Origin: Allobosea sp. Tri-44
GTDB taxonomy: Bacteria > Pseudomonadota > Alphaproteobacteria > Rhizobiales > Beijerinckiaceae
Direction: 5' to 3'
Length of the DNA: 64,000 bases
Assembly (NCBI RefSeq): GCF_004123845.1
Contig: NZ_NBDP01000005.1
Location: 62,001-126,000 of the forward strand
Shown here: positions 18,396 to 27,491 of the stretch, one piece after another
How the letters are laid out: each line of letters starts with the position of its first letter
Position numbering within the stretch: position 1 is the stretch's first letter
Position numbers and translations under genes: made by a program
The notes under the pieces: model-generated
What the model saw: the letters and a program-made list of their open reading frames with translations, nothing else
Databases searched by the model: none
Told to the model about the DNA's origin: nothing

Positions 18396-18665
18396 TCAGT
18401 GCCGGGTCAGGAAGCGACGTGCCTCGCGCAGCGCCTCGGCGACCTCGTCGCGGCTCATCTCCAGCGCCAGCTCGCTGCGATGGGCGGCGGCGCGGGCGCA
18501 GCCCTTGGCGAAGGCGACGTTGAACCAGGTCTGCGCGGCGACGAGGTCGACCGGGCCGGAACGGCCGGACGCATGCATCAGGCCCAGCTCGTAATAGGCG
18601 TCGGCGGAGGCTTCCATCGGGATGGCCAGCGAGGCCGGGATCGCGCTCATTTCCATGCGTGCCAT
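18396..18665 (-). CDS. Small SEL1-repeat-like protein
   Basis: An 89-residue protein with about one and a half Sel1-like (TPR-related) repeats: A-D-A-Y-Y-E-L-G-L-M-H-A-S-G-R-S-G-P-V-D-L-V-A-A-Q-T-W-F-N-V-A (split here by family positions, residues about 22-51), followed by a second helical pair. Such small proteins are conserved in the Rhizobiales and presumably bind other proteins; the role is unknown. The ATG at 18665 begins the conserved part, preceded by AGGGG. Its upstream region (18666-18900) carries a dense cluster of GANTC methylation sites. Confidence 0.8.
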   Translation of the reverse strand: MARMEMSAIPASLAIPMEASADAYYELGLMHASGRSGPVDLVAAQTWFNVAFAKGCARAAAHRSELALEMSRDEVAEALREARRFLTRH

Positions 18666-18747
18666 GACAATAACCCCTGTTTTCCTTCGATGCCGGCCCG
18701 TTTTGAGGCCGCGGCTTGTGAGGAGAGGTTCGTGCCGGGCGGTAAAA

Positions 18748-18896
18748 GACTCCGCTAAAATTCGAGATGAATCGAAGCTCAACGAGTCGCAAACGAGCAG
18801 TTAAATCAAGATTCGATTCAGGCTCGCATGCCGAATTTTTCAATGATTACAATTGGCTCTGGATTCGACCTCGGCGAACGCGTCAACTTCGGATTC
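18748..18896. promoter_or_regulatory. Cluster of seven GANTC (CcrM) sites
   Basis: GANTC occurs at 18748 (GACTC), 18769 (GAATC), 18784 (GAGTC), 18810, 18815, 18862 and 18892 (all GATTC). GANTC is the methylation site of the cell-cycle DNA methyltransferase CcrM of Alphaproteobacteria. At this base composition about one site per 300 bp is expected, so seven in 149 bp is a strong excess. The cluster lies in the 360-bp spacer (18666-19025) between the divergent SEL1-type and DUF2147 genes, which holds no convincing gene. Confidence 0.6.
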
Positions 18897-18965
18897 ACCT
18901 TGCCCCAAGGTCATCGAGGCTGCCGAGATCGGGCGAGAAGGCATCTTGAAGCCGACGCAGGCTCG

Positions 18966-18980
18966 GATATAGTTTATATC
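18966..18980. promoter_or_regulatory. Palindrome upstream of the DUF2147 gene
   Basis: GATATAGTTTATATC is an inverted repeat with 6-bp arms and a 3-bp centre, AT-rich against a GC-rich background, 46 bp before the ATG at 19026. It could be an operator or part of the promoter. Confidence 0.4.
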
Positions 18981-19025
18981 TGAACCATATGGCGACGCAG
19001 ATCGCCACAACCGAGGAGGAACGCC

Positions 19026-19400
19026 ATGGCCATTCGCCTGACTATGACTGCCGCCGGCCTGCTACTCGCTTTCGCCGTCCCCGCTTCGGCTCAGGACGTC
19101 ACCGGCACCTGGCTGCGCGACACCGGCGCATCGAAGGTTCGCTTCACCAAATGCGGCGAGGCGATGTGCGGCACGATCTCCTGGCTCAAGGAGACAAGCG
19201 GCCCGGCCAAGGTCGGCCAGCGCATCTTCTACGACATGAAGCCGTCCAGCGCCGGCAAATGGAGCGGCAGCGCCTTCAATCCGGAGGACGGCAAGACCTA
19301 TTCCGGCACGATGACGCTCGCGGGCGACACGCTGACCACCGCCGGCTGCGTGTTCGGCGGGATGATCTGCCGCACGGTGAAGTGGTCGCGCAGCAACTGA
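19026..19400 (+). CDS. DUF2147 exported protein
   Basis: A 124-residue protein with an N-terminal signal peptide (cleavage probably after V-P-A-S-A) and a small beta-barrel-like domain: D-V-T-G-T-W-L-R-D-T-G near the start of the mature form, I-S-W-L-K in the middle, and the closing G-C-V-F-G-G-M-I-C-R-T-V-K-W. This pattern matches DUF2147, a periplasmic family of unknown function. Four cysteines may form two disulfides. A strong GAGGAGGA Shine-Dalgarno (about 19013-19020) precedes the ATG. A stem-loop follows directly after the stop codon. Confidence 0.85.
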   Translation: MAIRLTMTAAGLLLAFAVPASAQDVTGTWLRDTGASKVRFTKCGEAMCGTISWLKETSGPAKVGQRIFYDMKPSSAGKWSGSAFNPEDGKTYSGTMTLAGDTLTTAGCVFGGMICRTVKWSRSN

Positions 19401-19427
19401 CGTTTTCCCGCGAACGGCGGGAAAACG
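19401..19427 (+). terminator. Stem-loop directly after the DUF2147 stop codon
   Basis: CGTTTTCCCGC (19401-19411) pairs with GCGGGAAAACG (19417-19427), an 11-bp stem with a 5-nt loop that starts at the first base after the stop codon. No T-run follows, so it may be an mRNA 3'-end stabiliser or a factor-dependent terminator. Confidence 0.5.
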
Positions 19428-19503
19428 TCATCCTCGGGCGAAGCGAAGCGTAGACCCGAGGATCTCTTGTCCGGAGATGCTCGGGTCAAGCCCGAGCATG
19501 ACG
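19426..19503. repeat. Intergenic palindromic repeat (CGTCAT...ATGACG type)
   Basis: Bounded by CGTCATCCTCGGGC and GCCCGAGCATGACG, with an internal pair ACCCGAGGAT / ATGCTCGGGT. It fills the space between DUF2147 and the convergent GST gene and resembles the elements at 11727, 51687, 54156 and 60459. Confidence 0.65.
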
Positions 19504-19510
19504 CAAACGA

Positions 19511-20218
19511 TCAGCGCGCCTTCTGGCCGAACAGAACAGCCTTTTCCTCGGGCGTGCTGATCCCGGCCGGATTGCGCAATTCTTCGGCGACGGCAATGCC
19601 GCGCTTGACCGCCGGGCGCGCCAGCATCGTCTCGAGCCAGCGCCCGACATTGGGGAACTGCTTGATGTCCTGACCCTGGCGCTCCCAGCCACGGGCCCAG
19701 CCGACGCAGGCCATGTCGGCGATCGAATAGTCGTCGCAGATGTACTCGCGGCCCTCGAGGCGCCTGTTCAGCACGCCGTAGAGCCGGTTTGCCTCGTTGG
19801 TGTAGCGGTCGATCGCGTAGGGCACCTTCTCGGGCGCATAGATGCGGAAGTGATGGGTCTGGCCGAGCATCGGGCCGAAGCCGCCCATCTGCCAGAACAG
19901 CCATTCGTCGACGGCGACGCGGCCGCGCTCATCGGCCGGATAGAACTTCCCGGTCTTGCGGCCGAGATATTGCAGGATCGCGCCGGACTCGAAGACCGAG
20001 ATCGGCTTGCCGTCCGGGCCATCGGGATCGACGATCGCCGGCATGCGGTTGTTCGGCGAGATCGCCAGAAACTCCGGCTTGAACTGGTCGCCCTTGCCGA
20101 TGTTCACCGGGATGATGGTGTAGGGCAGCCCGGCTTCCTCGAGCATGATGGTGATCTTCCAGCCGTTCGGTGTCGGCCAGTAGTGGAGATCGATCGGCTT
20201 GCCCTGCACTGCTGACAT
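19511..20218 (-). CDS. Glutathione S-transferase (YghU/YfcG-like)
   Basis: A 235-residue protein of the Nu-class GST type. The N-terminal thioredoxin-like domain has the W-P-T-P-N-G-W-K motif (Thr/Asn glutathione-binding residues) and N-N-R-M-P-A-I-V-D-P with F-E-S-G-A-I-L-Q-Y-L-G. The C-terminal helical domain contains Y-I-C-D-D-Y-S-I-A-D-M-A. E. coli relatives show disulfide-bond reductase activity with glutathione. The ATG at 20218 begins M-S-A-V-Q-G-K, preceded by an upstream ATG at 20257 that adds 13 unconserved residues. Monocistronic. Confidence 0.92.
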   Translation of the reverse strand: MSAVQGKPIDLHYWPTPNGWKITIMLEEAGLPYTIIPVNIGKGDQFKPEFLAISPNNRMPAIVDPDGPDGKPISVFESGAILQYLGRKTGKFYPADERGRVAVDEWLFWQMGGFGPMLGQTHHFRIYAPEKVPYAIDRYTNEANRLYGVLNRRLEGREYICDDYSIADMACVGWARGWERQGQDIKQFPNVGRWLETMLARPAVKRGIAVAEELRNPAGISTPEEKAVLFGQKAR

Positions 20219-20331
20219 GTCCCAGTCCTCGCGGGTTATTACGGGTCGCCGGGACATCTAGGTCTCGACCGGCACTCCTGTAAGAACCAGTCCCGCGCGC
20301 TCCACGCGGACGCGGCATGCAGGCTGCGCCG

Positions 20332-20820
20332 TCACAGCTCCAGCTTGAAGCCCTCATGGCTCTGGTCGAAGCCGAGACGACGGTAGAAGCGGTGCGCCGC
20401 CTCGCGCGACTTGTTCGAGGTGAGCTCGACCAGGCCCGCACCGCTCTGGCGGGCAAAGGCGACGGCGTGGGCAACCATGGCCTCGCCGATGCGCCGGCCG
20501 CGAAGGGCTGGATCGACATGGACGCTTTCGAGCTTGGCACGCTTGCGGCCGCGGTTGATCAGCCCGGGAATCAGCGTGACCTGCAAGGTCCCGACCACCT
20601 TTCCGTCGAGCTCGGCGACGAAGAGCGTGTTGTGCGGACTGGCTCCGACCTCGTCGAAGGCCTCGAGATAAGATGGGTGGCTTGCCTCCGCCGCGATCTC
20701 CGCGTCGCTACGCGACTGCTTGGCAGCGCCCTGCATGATCAGCCAAGCGACCCGCGCGGCATCCTCGCGGCGCGCTTCGCGCACGGTCACATTGGCGAGA
20801 GCGACTGCCTCGATCATCAT
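20332..20820 (-). CDS. GNAT-family N-acetyltransferase
   Basis: A 162-residue single-domain acetyltransferase. The acyl-CoA-binding motif is V-D-P-A-L-R-G-R-R-I-G-E-A-M (about 100-113) and the C-terminal E-L-T-S-N-K-S-R-E-A-A-H-R-F-Y-R-R-L-G-F is typical. GGAG precedes the ATG. The acceptor is unknown. It follows a second GNAT gene by 31 bp on the same strand, in an operon with gatB. Confidence 0.9.
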   Translation of the reverse strand: MMIEAVALANVTVREARREDAARVAWLIMQGAAKQSRSDAEIAAEASHPSYLEAFDEVGASPHNTLFVAELDGKVVGTLQVTLIPGLINRGRKRAKLESVHVDPALRGRRIGEAMVAHAVAFARQSGAGLVELTSNKSREAAHRFYRRLGFDQSHEGFKLEL

Positions 20821-20851
20821 CGTCTCCGTCGGGAATTTGCCAGGCGCATTC

Positions 20852-21358
20852 TCAGATCGTCACCAGGCGCTTGGCCATGATCAGCGTGTTGGGGGTGTCC
20901 TCGCGCCCGTCGAAGCGGGCCTGGCGCTGCAGGAAGAAGCCCATGCGCTCATAGAAGGCGATTGCAAGCTCGTTCTGGCTCTCGACCTCCAGCCGTGCCA
21001 CCGGTGCGTCGGGAAAGCAGGCGAGCGCGACCTGCAGGAGCGTGCGCCCGATGCCCTCGCCCTGCCGAGCCGGCGAGACATAGAGCCGCGTCAGCATGGC
21101 GGCCCGATCGGGCTCGCGCCGGGCCGAGGCGGTGCCGACGACCTCCTCACCCAGAAGCGCGACCAGGAAGACACCGCTGTCGCGGCCGAGCTGGGCCGCG
21201 AGCGCATCGAGCGAGTGCCAGGCATTGGTGATCTGCGCGACACGCTGCCAGCCATAGATGCCGTCATAGGCATCGTGCCATGTCTCGACCAAAAGTGAGC
21301 GGACCGCCGGAAGGTCGGCGGTCTCAGCGTCGCGGATGATCAAGTCCTTTGGCGTCAC
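20852..21358 (-). CDS. GNAT-family N-acetyltransferase
   Basis: A 168-residue GNAT protein with [14 protein letters not shown] as the acetyl-CoA loop (about 92-105) and [12 protein letters not shown] at the end of the fold. Its ATG overlaps the gatB stop by 4 bp (ATGA), so it is translated together with gatB, an arrangement that may reflect nothing more than compact operon structure. Acceptor unknown. Confidence 0.9.
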   Translation of the reverse strand: MTPKDLIIRDAETADLPAVRSLLVETWHDAYDGIYGWQRVAQITNAWHSLDALAAQLGRDSGVFLVALLGEEVVGTASARREPDRAAMLTRLYVSPARQGEGIGRTLLQVALACFPDAPVARLEVESQNELAIAFYERMGFFLQRQARFDGREDTPNTLIMAKRLVTI

Positions 21359-22836
21359 TCGATGCCTAGTTTCTTCTTCAGGATCTCGTTCAGCGCCTGC
21401 GGGTTGGCCTTGCCGCCCGAGGCCTTCATCGCCTGGCCGACGAACCAGCCGAGCATTGTCGGCTTCAGCTTGACCTGCTCGACCTTGTCCGGGTTGGCCG
21501 CGATGATCTCGTCGACCGCCTTCTCGATCGCGCCGGTGTCGGTGACCTGCTTCATGCCGCGGGTTTCGACGATCTCGCGCGGGTCGCCACCTTCCGTCCA
21601 GAGGATCTCGAACAGGTCCTTGGCGATCTTGCCGGAGATGACACTCTCGCCGATCAGGTCGACGAGGCCGCCGAGCTGCGCTGCCGAGACGGGCGAAGCC
21701 ACAACGTCCTTGCCTTCCTTGTTGAGGCGGCCGAACAGCTCGTTGATCACCCAGTTGGCAGCGGCCTTGCCGTCGCGACCTTTCGCGACCGCCTCGAAAT
21801 AATCGGCCTGCTCACGCTCGGCGACCAGCACCGAGGCGTCATAGGGCGAGAGCCCGTACTGCGAGATGAAGCGCTCCTTCTTGGCGTCCGGCAGCTCGGG
21901 CAGATGCGCCTTCAGCTCGGCGATGAAGGCATCGTCGAATTCGAGCGGCAGCAGATCGGGATCCGGGAAGTAGCGATAGTCGTGCGCCTCCTCCTTGGAG
22001 CGCAGCGAACGGGTCTCGCCCTTGGCGGGATCGTAGAGCCGCGTCTCCTGGTCGATCGTGCCGCCATCCTCGATGATGCCGATCTGGCGGCGGGCCTCGA
22101 CCTCGATCGCCTGGCCGATGAAGCGGATCGAGTTGACGTTCTTGATCTCGCAGCGCGTGCCCAAGGGCGCGCCCGGCTTGCGCACGGAGACGTTGACGTC
22201 GGCACGCAGGTTGCCCTTTTCCATGTCGCCATCGCAGGAGCCGATATAGCGCAGGATGGTGCGCAGCTTGGAGACATAGGCCTTGGCCTCGTCCGCGGAG
22301 CGCAGATCGGGCCTGGAGACGATCTCCATCAGCGCCACGCCCGAGCGGTTGAGGTCGACGAAGCTCATGGTCGGATGCTGGTCGTGCATCGACTTGCCGG
22401 CATCCTGCTCGAGATGCAGGCGCTCGATGCCGACGCTGATCTGCTCGGTCGGCGAGAGATCGACCGCGATCTCGCCCTCACCCACGATCGGATGCTTGAA
22501 CTGGCTGATCTGGTAGCCCTGCGGCAGATCGGGGTAGAAATAATTCTTGCGGTCGAAGACCGAGCGCTTGTTGATCGCAGCGTTGAGACCGAGCCCGGTA
22601 CGGACCGCCTGGCGCACGCATTCCTCGTTGATCACCGGCAGCATGCCCGGCATCGCCGCGTCGACCAGGCTGACATGGGCGTTCGGTTCGCCGCCGAAGG
22701 CGGTCGAGGAGCCGGAGAACAGCTTGGCGTTCGAGGTGACCTGAGCATGGATCTCGAGACCGATCACGATTTCCCAGTCGCCGGTCGCGCCCTTGATCAG
22801 CCTCTTCGGGTCGGCGGGGCGGACATGCGCATTCAT
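21355..22836 (-). CDS. gatB: Asp-tRNA(Asn)/Glu-tRNA(Gln) amidotransferase subunit B
   Basis: A 493-residue subunit of the GatCAB complex, which converts misacylated Glu-tRNA(Gln) and Asp-tRNA(Asn) to the correct amide form. The N-terminal kinase-like domain starts [12 protein letters not shown], followed by L-F-S-G-S, the [13 protein letters not shown] region and [13 protein letters not shown]; the YqeY-like tRNA-binding tail ends with [13 protein letters not shown]. Length is standard. The gatC and gatA genes are not in this window. It is first in a leftward operon with two GNAT genes. Confidence 0.97.
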   Translation of the reverse strand: MNAHVRPADPKRLIKGATGDWEIVIGLEIHAQVTSNAKLFSGSSTAFGGEPNAHVSLVDAAMPGMLPVINEECVRQAVRTGLGLNAAINKRSVFDRKNYFYPDLPQGYQISQFKHPIVGEGEIAVDLSPTEQISVGIERLHLEQDAGKSMHDQHPTMSFVDLNRSGVALMEIVSRPDLRSADEAKAYVSKLRTILRYIGSCDGDMEKGNLRADVNVSVRKPGAPLGTRCEIKNVNSIRFIGQAIEVEARRQIGIIEDGGTIDQETRLYDPAKGETRSLRSKEEAHDYRYFPDPDLLPLEFDDAFIAELKAHLPELPDAKKERFISQYGLSPYDASVLVAEREQADYFEAVAKGRDGKAAANWVINELFGRLNKEGKDVVASPVSAAQLGGLVDLIGESVISGKIAKDLFEILWTEGGDPREIVETRGMKQVTDTGAIEKAVDEIIAANPDKVEQVKLKPTMLGWFVGQAMKASGGKANPQALNEILKKKLGIE

Positions 22837-23086
22837 GAGGTGACTTCCACGAGGTGTTGCTACTGACGCAGGCGCGCGCGTCCCTCAGGTAGAGCTTCGG
22901 CCCGCCGCCATCAAGCATCCGTTGATCCGGTTTCGCTGGGCTCGAAGCGCCAACGGTCGGCACAGATGAAAAAAGCGCCAGAATTGTCGAGTGAAGAAAC
23001 TTGACAATCGTCAGTCCAATGGGGTTGTTGCGCAATCGGCCGGAAACCGTGAAGGTTGTGCCGCGCCCGCATTTTCGGAGTTTCAC

Positions 23087-24220
23087 ATGATCCGCCGCTC
23101 CAGCCGGGCCCTCGCCGCCCTGGCGGTCCTGCTTCCGGCCCTCTCCGCCGAGGCGCTCGCTCAAGGCGCACCGCCGGCTCCGCCGGTCACCGTCGCCACG
23201 CCGCTCGCCAAGCGCGTCACCAACTGGGACGAGTTCACCGGCCGCTTCGAGGCCAGCGAACAGGTCGAGGTCCGGGCTCGCGTCTCCGGTTTCCTCGATT
23301 CGGTCCATTTCCGTGATGGTGACCTGGTCAAGACCGGTGACCTGCTGTTCACCATCGACCAGCGGCCCTACAAGCTCGCCGTCGACGCCTCGCGGGCTGA
23401 AGTCGCGCGCGCCAAGGCGCAGGTCGACCTTAACCAGAACGAGGTCGAGCGTGCCGAGGCACTGACGCAGAACCGCACCATTACCGCCCGCGACATCGAC
23501 CAGCGCCGCGCCAACCTCAACGGCGCGATCGCCAGCCAGCAGGCAGCCGAGGCCAACCTGAAGACGGCCGAGCTCAATCTGGAGTGGACGCAGGTGCGCG
23601 CCCCGCTTGCCGGCCGCGTCTCGAACAAGCGGGTCGACCAGGGCAACCTGATCGCCGGCGGCCAGTCCGGTGCGACTCTGCTGACTACGATCGTGGCGGT
23701 CGACCCAATCAAGTTCGTCTTCGACGCCTCCGAGGCCGACTATCTTCGCTATGCGAAGTCACAGGATTTGCGGAAGCCCGGCACGCCGGTACGTGTGCGG
23801 CTTTCGAGCGAAACCAAATGGGACCGGGAAGGCAAGATCGACTTCGTCGACAACGCGCTGAACGCCCGTTCGGCGACGATCCGCACCCGCGCCGTCTTCC
23901 CGAATGCCGACGGGCAGCTGACGCCGGGAACCTTCGGACGGCTGCGGCTCTTCGCCGGCGAGGGCGACGCGTTGCTGGTGCCGGACGCCGTCATCGTCTC
24001 CGACCAGGCCAACAAGATCGTGCTGACTGTCGGTGCCGACAACAAGGTCGTGCCGAAGCCGGTTCAGCTCGGCGCGATCAGCGATGGGCTACGCGTTATC
24101 ACAAGCGGCCTCACATCGAGCGACAAGGTGATCGTCAACGGCATCGCCAATCCGATGGTGCGGCCGGGCGTCGCGGTGACGCCGCAGCCGACCGAGATAA
24201 AGGCCGCCGCCGCCAACTGA
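23087..24220 (+). CDS. RND efflux periplasmic adaptor (membrane-fusion protein)
   Basis: A 377-residue MexA/AcrA-type adaptor. A signal peptide ends around A-L-A-Q, then the first lipoyl half and beta-barrel strands (V-E-V-R-A-R-V-S-G-F-L-D-S-V-H-F-R-D-G-D-L-V-K-x-G), an alpha hairpin with heptad repeats (about 90-160), and the second lipoyl half (L-E-W-T-Q-V-R-A-P-L-A-G-R-V-S). No lipobox cysteine is seen. It links the inner-membrane pump to an outer-membrane channel. CGGAG at 23076-23080 precedes the ATG. The pump gene follows 73 bp downstream. Confidence 0.93.
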   Translation: MIRRSSRALAALAVLLPALSAEALAQGAPPAPPVTVATPLAKRVTNWDEFTGRFEASEQVEVRARVSGFLDSVHFRDGDLVKTGDLLFTIDQRPYKLAVDASRAEVARAKAQVDLNQNEVERAEALTQNRTITARDIDQRRANLNGAIASQQAAEANLKTAELNLEWTQVRAPLAGRVSNKRVDQGNLIAGGQSGATLLTTIVAVDPIKFVFDASEADYLRYAKSQDLRKPGTPVRVRLSSETKWDREGKIDFVDNALNARSATIRTRAVFPNADGQLTPGTFGRLRLFAGEGDALLVPDAVIVSDQANKIVLTVGADNKVVPKPVQLGAISDGLRVITSGLTSSDKVIVNGIANPMVRPGVAVTPQPTEIKAAAAN

Positions 24221-24293
24221 AGGCCTCGATAGGCCGCTTCAAGAGTGGACGGCATATTCCGTCCACCCTGCCCTCTTTGGCCAGGACCAAAGC

Positions 24294-27200
24294 ATGTTCC
24301 GCTTCGCCCATTTCTTCATCGACCGGCCGATCTTCGCGACCGTGCTCTCGGTGCTGCTGACGATCGCCGGCGCCATCACCCTGCGCACCCTGCCGATCGC
24401 GGAGTATCCCGAGATCGCGCCGCCGACCGTCACGATCACCGCCAACTATCCAGGCGCCTCGGCGGAGGTCGTCGCTTCGACGGTCGCCGCGCCGATCGAG
24501 CAGGAAGTCAACGGCGTCGACGACATGCTCTACATCTCGTCGCAGTCGACCGGCGACGGACGCGTCACGATCAACGTCGTCTTCAAGGCCGGCACCGACG
24601 TCGACCAGGCCCAGGTTCTCGTGCAGAACCGCGTCTCGGCCGCCGAGCCGCGCCTCCCGCAAGAAGTGCGCACGCTCGGCCTGCAGGTCCGCAAGGCCTC
24701 GCCCGACTTCCTGATGGTCATCCACATGCTGTCGCCCGACGGCTCGCGTGACCAGCAATACGTCTCGAACTACACGACGCTCAACGTCAAGGACGTGCTC
24801 ACCCGCGTCGAGGGCGTCGGCGACGTGCAGGTCTTCGGCGCGCGCGACTATTCGATGCGCGTCTGGCTCGACCCCGCCAAGGTCGCGGCACGCAATCTGA
24901 CCGCGGGCGACGTCGTCGCTGCGATCCGCGCCGCCAACATCCAGGTCGCGGCGGGCGCGATCAACCAGCCGCCGGCGACGTCGGACGGCGCCTTCCAGCT
25001 CTCGGTCAACACGCTCGGGCGCCTCACCAGCATCGACGAGTTCTACAACATCGTCGTCCGTTCGGATGCGGATGGCGGCACGATCCGTGTCCGCGACATC
25101 GCCCGCGTCGAGCTCGGCGCGCAGGACTATCTCTCCAACTCCTATCTCGACAACAAGGAAGCCGTCGCGATCGGTGTCTTCCAGCGTCCGGGCACGAACG
25201 CGCTGGCGGCCTCGGAGGCCCTCATCAAGACGATGCAGGAGCTGTCGAAGAACTTCCCTGCCGGCGTCGAGCACACCATCGTCTACAACCCGACGGAGTT
25301 CATCAGGGAATCGGTCTCGGCCGTGGTGACGACGCTGCTCGAGGCGATCGTGCTCGTCGTGATCGTCGTGATCCTGTTCCTGCAGACCTGGCGCGCCGCG
25401 ATCATCCCGATCATCGCGATCCCGGTCTCGCTGGTCGGCACCTTCCTGGTGATGAGCGCGGTCGGAATCTCCTTCAACACGATCTCGCTGCTGGCGCTCG
25501 TGCTGGCGATCGGCATCGTCGTCGACGACGCGATCGTCGTGGTCGAGAACGTCGAGCGCTACCTCGCACAGGGGATGAGCGCGGTCGACGCAGCGCACAA
25601 GACCATGGACGAGGTCGGCGGCGCGCTGCTCGCGATCGCGCTCGTGCTCTGCGCCGTGTTCATCCCGACCGCCTTCATCACCGGCCTGCAAGGCACGTTC
25701 TACCAGCAGTTCGCGGTGACGATCGCAGCCTCGACGGCGATCTCGTGCTTCGTCTCGCTAACCTTGTCGCCGGCCCTGGCGGCGATCCTGTTGAAGCCGC
25801 ACAGCCATGAGGAGCCGAAAGGCTTCCTGGCGACCCTCAGCGCGCCGCTGCGCTGGTTCTTCAAGTACTTCAACAAGGGCTTCGACTGGCTCTCGCGCGC
25901 TTATGGCGCGGTGACCTCGCGCCTGATCCGCTTCGGCGTCGTCATGCTGCTGATCTATGCCGCGTTGATCGCGGTCGCCGGCAGGCAACTCGCCGTGGTT
26001 CCGACGGGCCTCGTGCCGCAGCTCGACCGTGGTTACTTCATCGCCGTCTTCCAGCTGCCGGCCGGCTCGTCGCTGCCGCGCACCGACGCCGTCATCCGCA
26101 AGGCGACCGACATCTTGCTGTCGCGGCCGGGCGTTGCCCATGCCGTCGCCTTCGCCGGCCTCGACGGCGCGACCTTCACGCTGGCGCCCAATGCCGGCGT
26201 CGCCTTCGTCACCCTTTCCGATTTCAAGGAACGGGCCAAGGCCGGCCTGACCACGCAGGGGATCCTCAACGATCTGCGCACCCAGCTGTTCCAGATCGGC
26301 GAGGCCTTTGCCTTGATCGTCGAGCCCCCGGCCGTCCCAGGCATCGGCACCGGCGGCGGTCTCAAGGGGTATGTCCAGGATCGCGGCGGCAAGGGCCTGG
26401 CAGCGCTGGAAGGCGCGACCTGGGCGGTGGCCGGAACGGCGGGCCAGACGCCCGGCATCCAGCAGCCCTTCACGCTGTTCTCGACCAAGACGCCGCAGAT
26501 CTACGCCGATATCGACCGAACCAAGGCGGAGATGCTCGGCGTTCCCGTGACCCGTATTTTCGAGACCCTGTCGGTCTATATGGGCTCGGCCTATGTCAAT
26601 GACTTCAACATCCTCGGCCGCACCTTCCGCGTGACGGCGCAGGCCGACAATCCCCAGCGGCTCGACATCCGCGACGTCGCCGACCTGAAGACGCGCAATG
26701 CCGATGGCGAGATGGTGCCGATCGGCTCGGTCGCGACCTTCTCGGACACGACCGGCGCCTATCGCGTGCCGCGCTACAACCTCTATCCGGCAGCCGAAGT
26801 GCAGCTGTCGATGGCGCGCGGCTACTCGACCGGCCAGGGCATCGCGGCGGTGGAGAAGATCGCGAGCCAGGTGCTGCCTGCCGGCTTCGCCTTCGAATGG
26901 ACCGAGATCGCGCTGCAGGAGAAGCTCGCCGGCAATACCGCGATCATTGCCTTCGGCCTCGCCGTCGTCTTCGTCTTCCTGCTGCTGGCGGCGCTGTACG
27001 AGAGCTGGACCTTGCCGCTCGCCGTCATCCTGATCGTGCCGATGTGTATCCTCGCGGCGATGATCGGCGTCGGCTACAAGGACTTCGACCGCAACGTTCT
27101 GGTCGATATCGGCCTCGTCGTGCTCGTCGGCCTCGCAGCAAAGAACGCGATCCTGATCGTCGAGTTCGCCAAGCAGGCCGAGGACGAGGGCATGAGCCGG

Positions 27201-27479
27201 CGTGATGCCGCGATCGCGGCCGCCAAGACGCGGTTGCGGCCGATCCTGATGACCTCGCTCGCCTTCATCCTGGGCGTGCTGCCACTGACCATCTCGATCG
27301 GCGCCGGCGCGGAAATGCGCCAGGTGCTCGGCGTCGCGGTGTTCTCGGGCATGATCGGCGTCACCTTGTTCGGCCTGCTGTTCACCCCGGTGTTCTACGT
27401 CGTGGTGCGCTGGCTCGCCTCGCTCGGCGGCAAGAAGAAGCCGGCGGAGCCGAAGCAGGCCACGCCGCAAGCGCACTGA
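24294..27479 (+). CDS. RND efflux transporter permease (HAE1 type)
   Basis: A 1061-residue proton-driven drug/hydrophobe pump of the AcrB/MexB group. TM1 begins at F-I-D-R-P-I-F-A, large periplasmic loops follow TM1 and TM7, and the TM4 segment G-I-V-V-D-D-A-I-V-V-V-E-N-V-E-R contains the two aspartates of the proton relay. The C-terminus ends after TM12 with a Lys/Pro-rich tail. It forms a transport unit with the adaptor upstream. No TolC-like outer-membrane factor or local regulator gene is present, so it probably uses a shared channel. Substrates unknown. Confidence 0.95.
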   Translation: MFRFAHFFIDRPIFATVLSVLLTIAGAITLRTLPIAEYPEIAPPTVTITANYPGASAEVVASTVAAPIEQEVNGVDDMLYISSQSTGDGRVTINVVFKAGTDVDQAQVLVQNRVSAAEPRLPQEVRTLGLQVRKASPDFLMVIHMLSPDGSRDQQYVSNYTTLNVKDVLTRVEGVGDVQVFGARDYSMRVWLDPAKVAARNLTAGDVVAAIRAANIQVAAGAINQPPATSDGAFQLSVNTLGRLTSIDEFYNIVVRSDADGGTIRVRDIARVELGAQDYLSNSYLDNKEAVAIGVFQRPGTNALAASEALIKTMQELSKNFPAGVEHTIVYNPTEFIRESVSAVVTTLLEAIVLVVIVVILFLQTWRAAIIPIIAIPVSLVGTFLVMSAVGISFNTISLLALVLAIGIVVDDAIVVVENVERYLAQGMSAVDAAHKTMDEVGGALLAIALVLCAVFIPTAFITGLQGTFYQQFAVTIAASTAISCFVSLTLSPALAAILLKPHSHEEPKGFLATLSAPLRWFFKYFNKGFDWLSRAYGAVTSRLIRFGVVMLLIYAALIAVAGRQLAVVPTGLVPQLDRGYFIAVFQLPAGSSLPRTDAVIRKATDILLSRPGVAHAVAFAGLDGATFTLAPNAGVAFVTLSDFKERAKAGLTTQGILNDLRTQLFQIGEAFALIVEPPAVPGIGTGGGLKGYVQDRGGKGLAALEGATWAVAGTAGQTPGIQQPFTLFSTKTPQIYADIDRTKAEMLGVPVTRIFETLSVYMGSAYVNDFNILGRTFRVTAQADNPQRLDIRDVADLKTRNADGEMVPIGSVATFSDTTGAYRVPRYNLYPAAEVQLSMARGYSTGQGIAAVEKIASQVLPAGFAFEWTEIALQEKLAGNTAIIAFGLAVVFVFLLLAALYESWTLPLAVILIVPMCILAAMIGVGYKDFDRNVLVDIGLVVLVGLAAKNAILIVEFAKQAEDEGMSRRDAAIAAAKTRLRPILMTSLAFILGVLPLTISIGAGAEMRQVLGVAVFSGMIGVTLFGLLFTPVFYVVVRWLASLGGKKKPAEPKQATPQAH

Positions 27480-27491
27480 CGGAGCAATAGC

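Noticed and set aside
23001..23030. TTGACA promoter upstream of the RND adaptor gene
   Set aside because: A -35 like TTGACA is at 23001-23006, but no recognisable -10 element lies 16-18 bp downstream, so I do not call a promoter.
24135..25691. 518-codon open frame opposite the RND permease gene
   Set aside because: Antisense to an intact family member, with a composition dominated by R, D, E and H; no motif.
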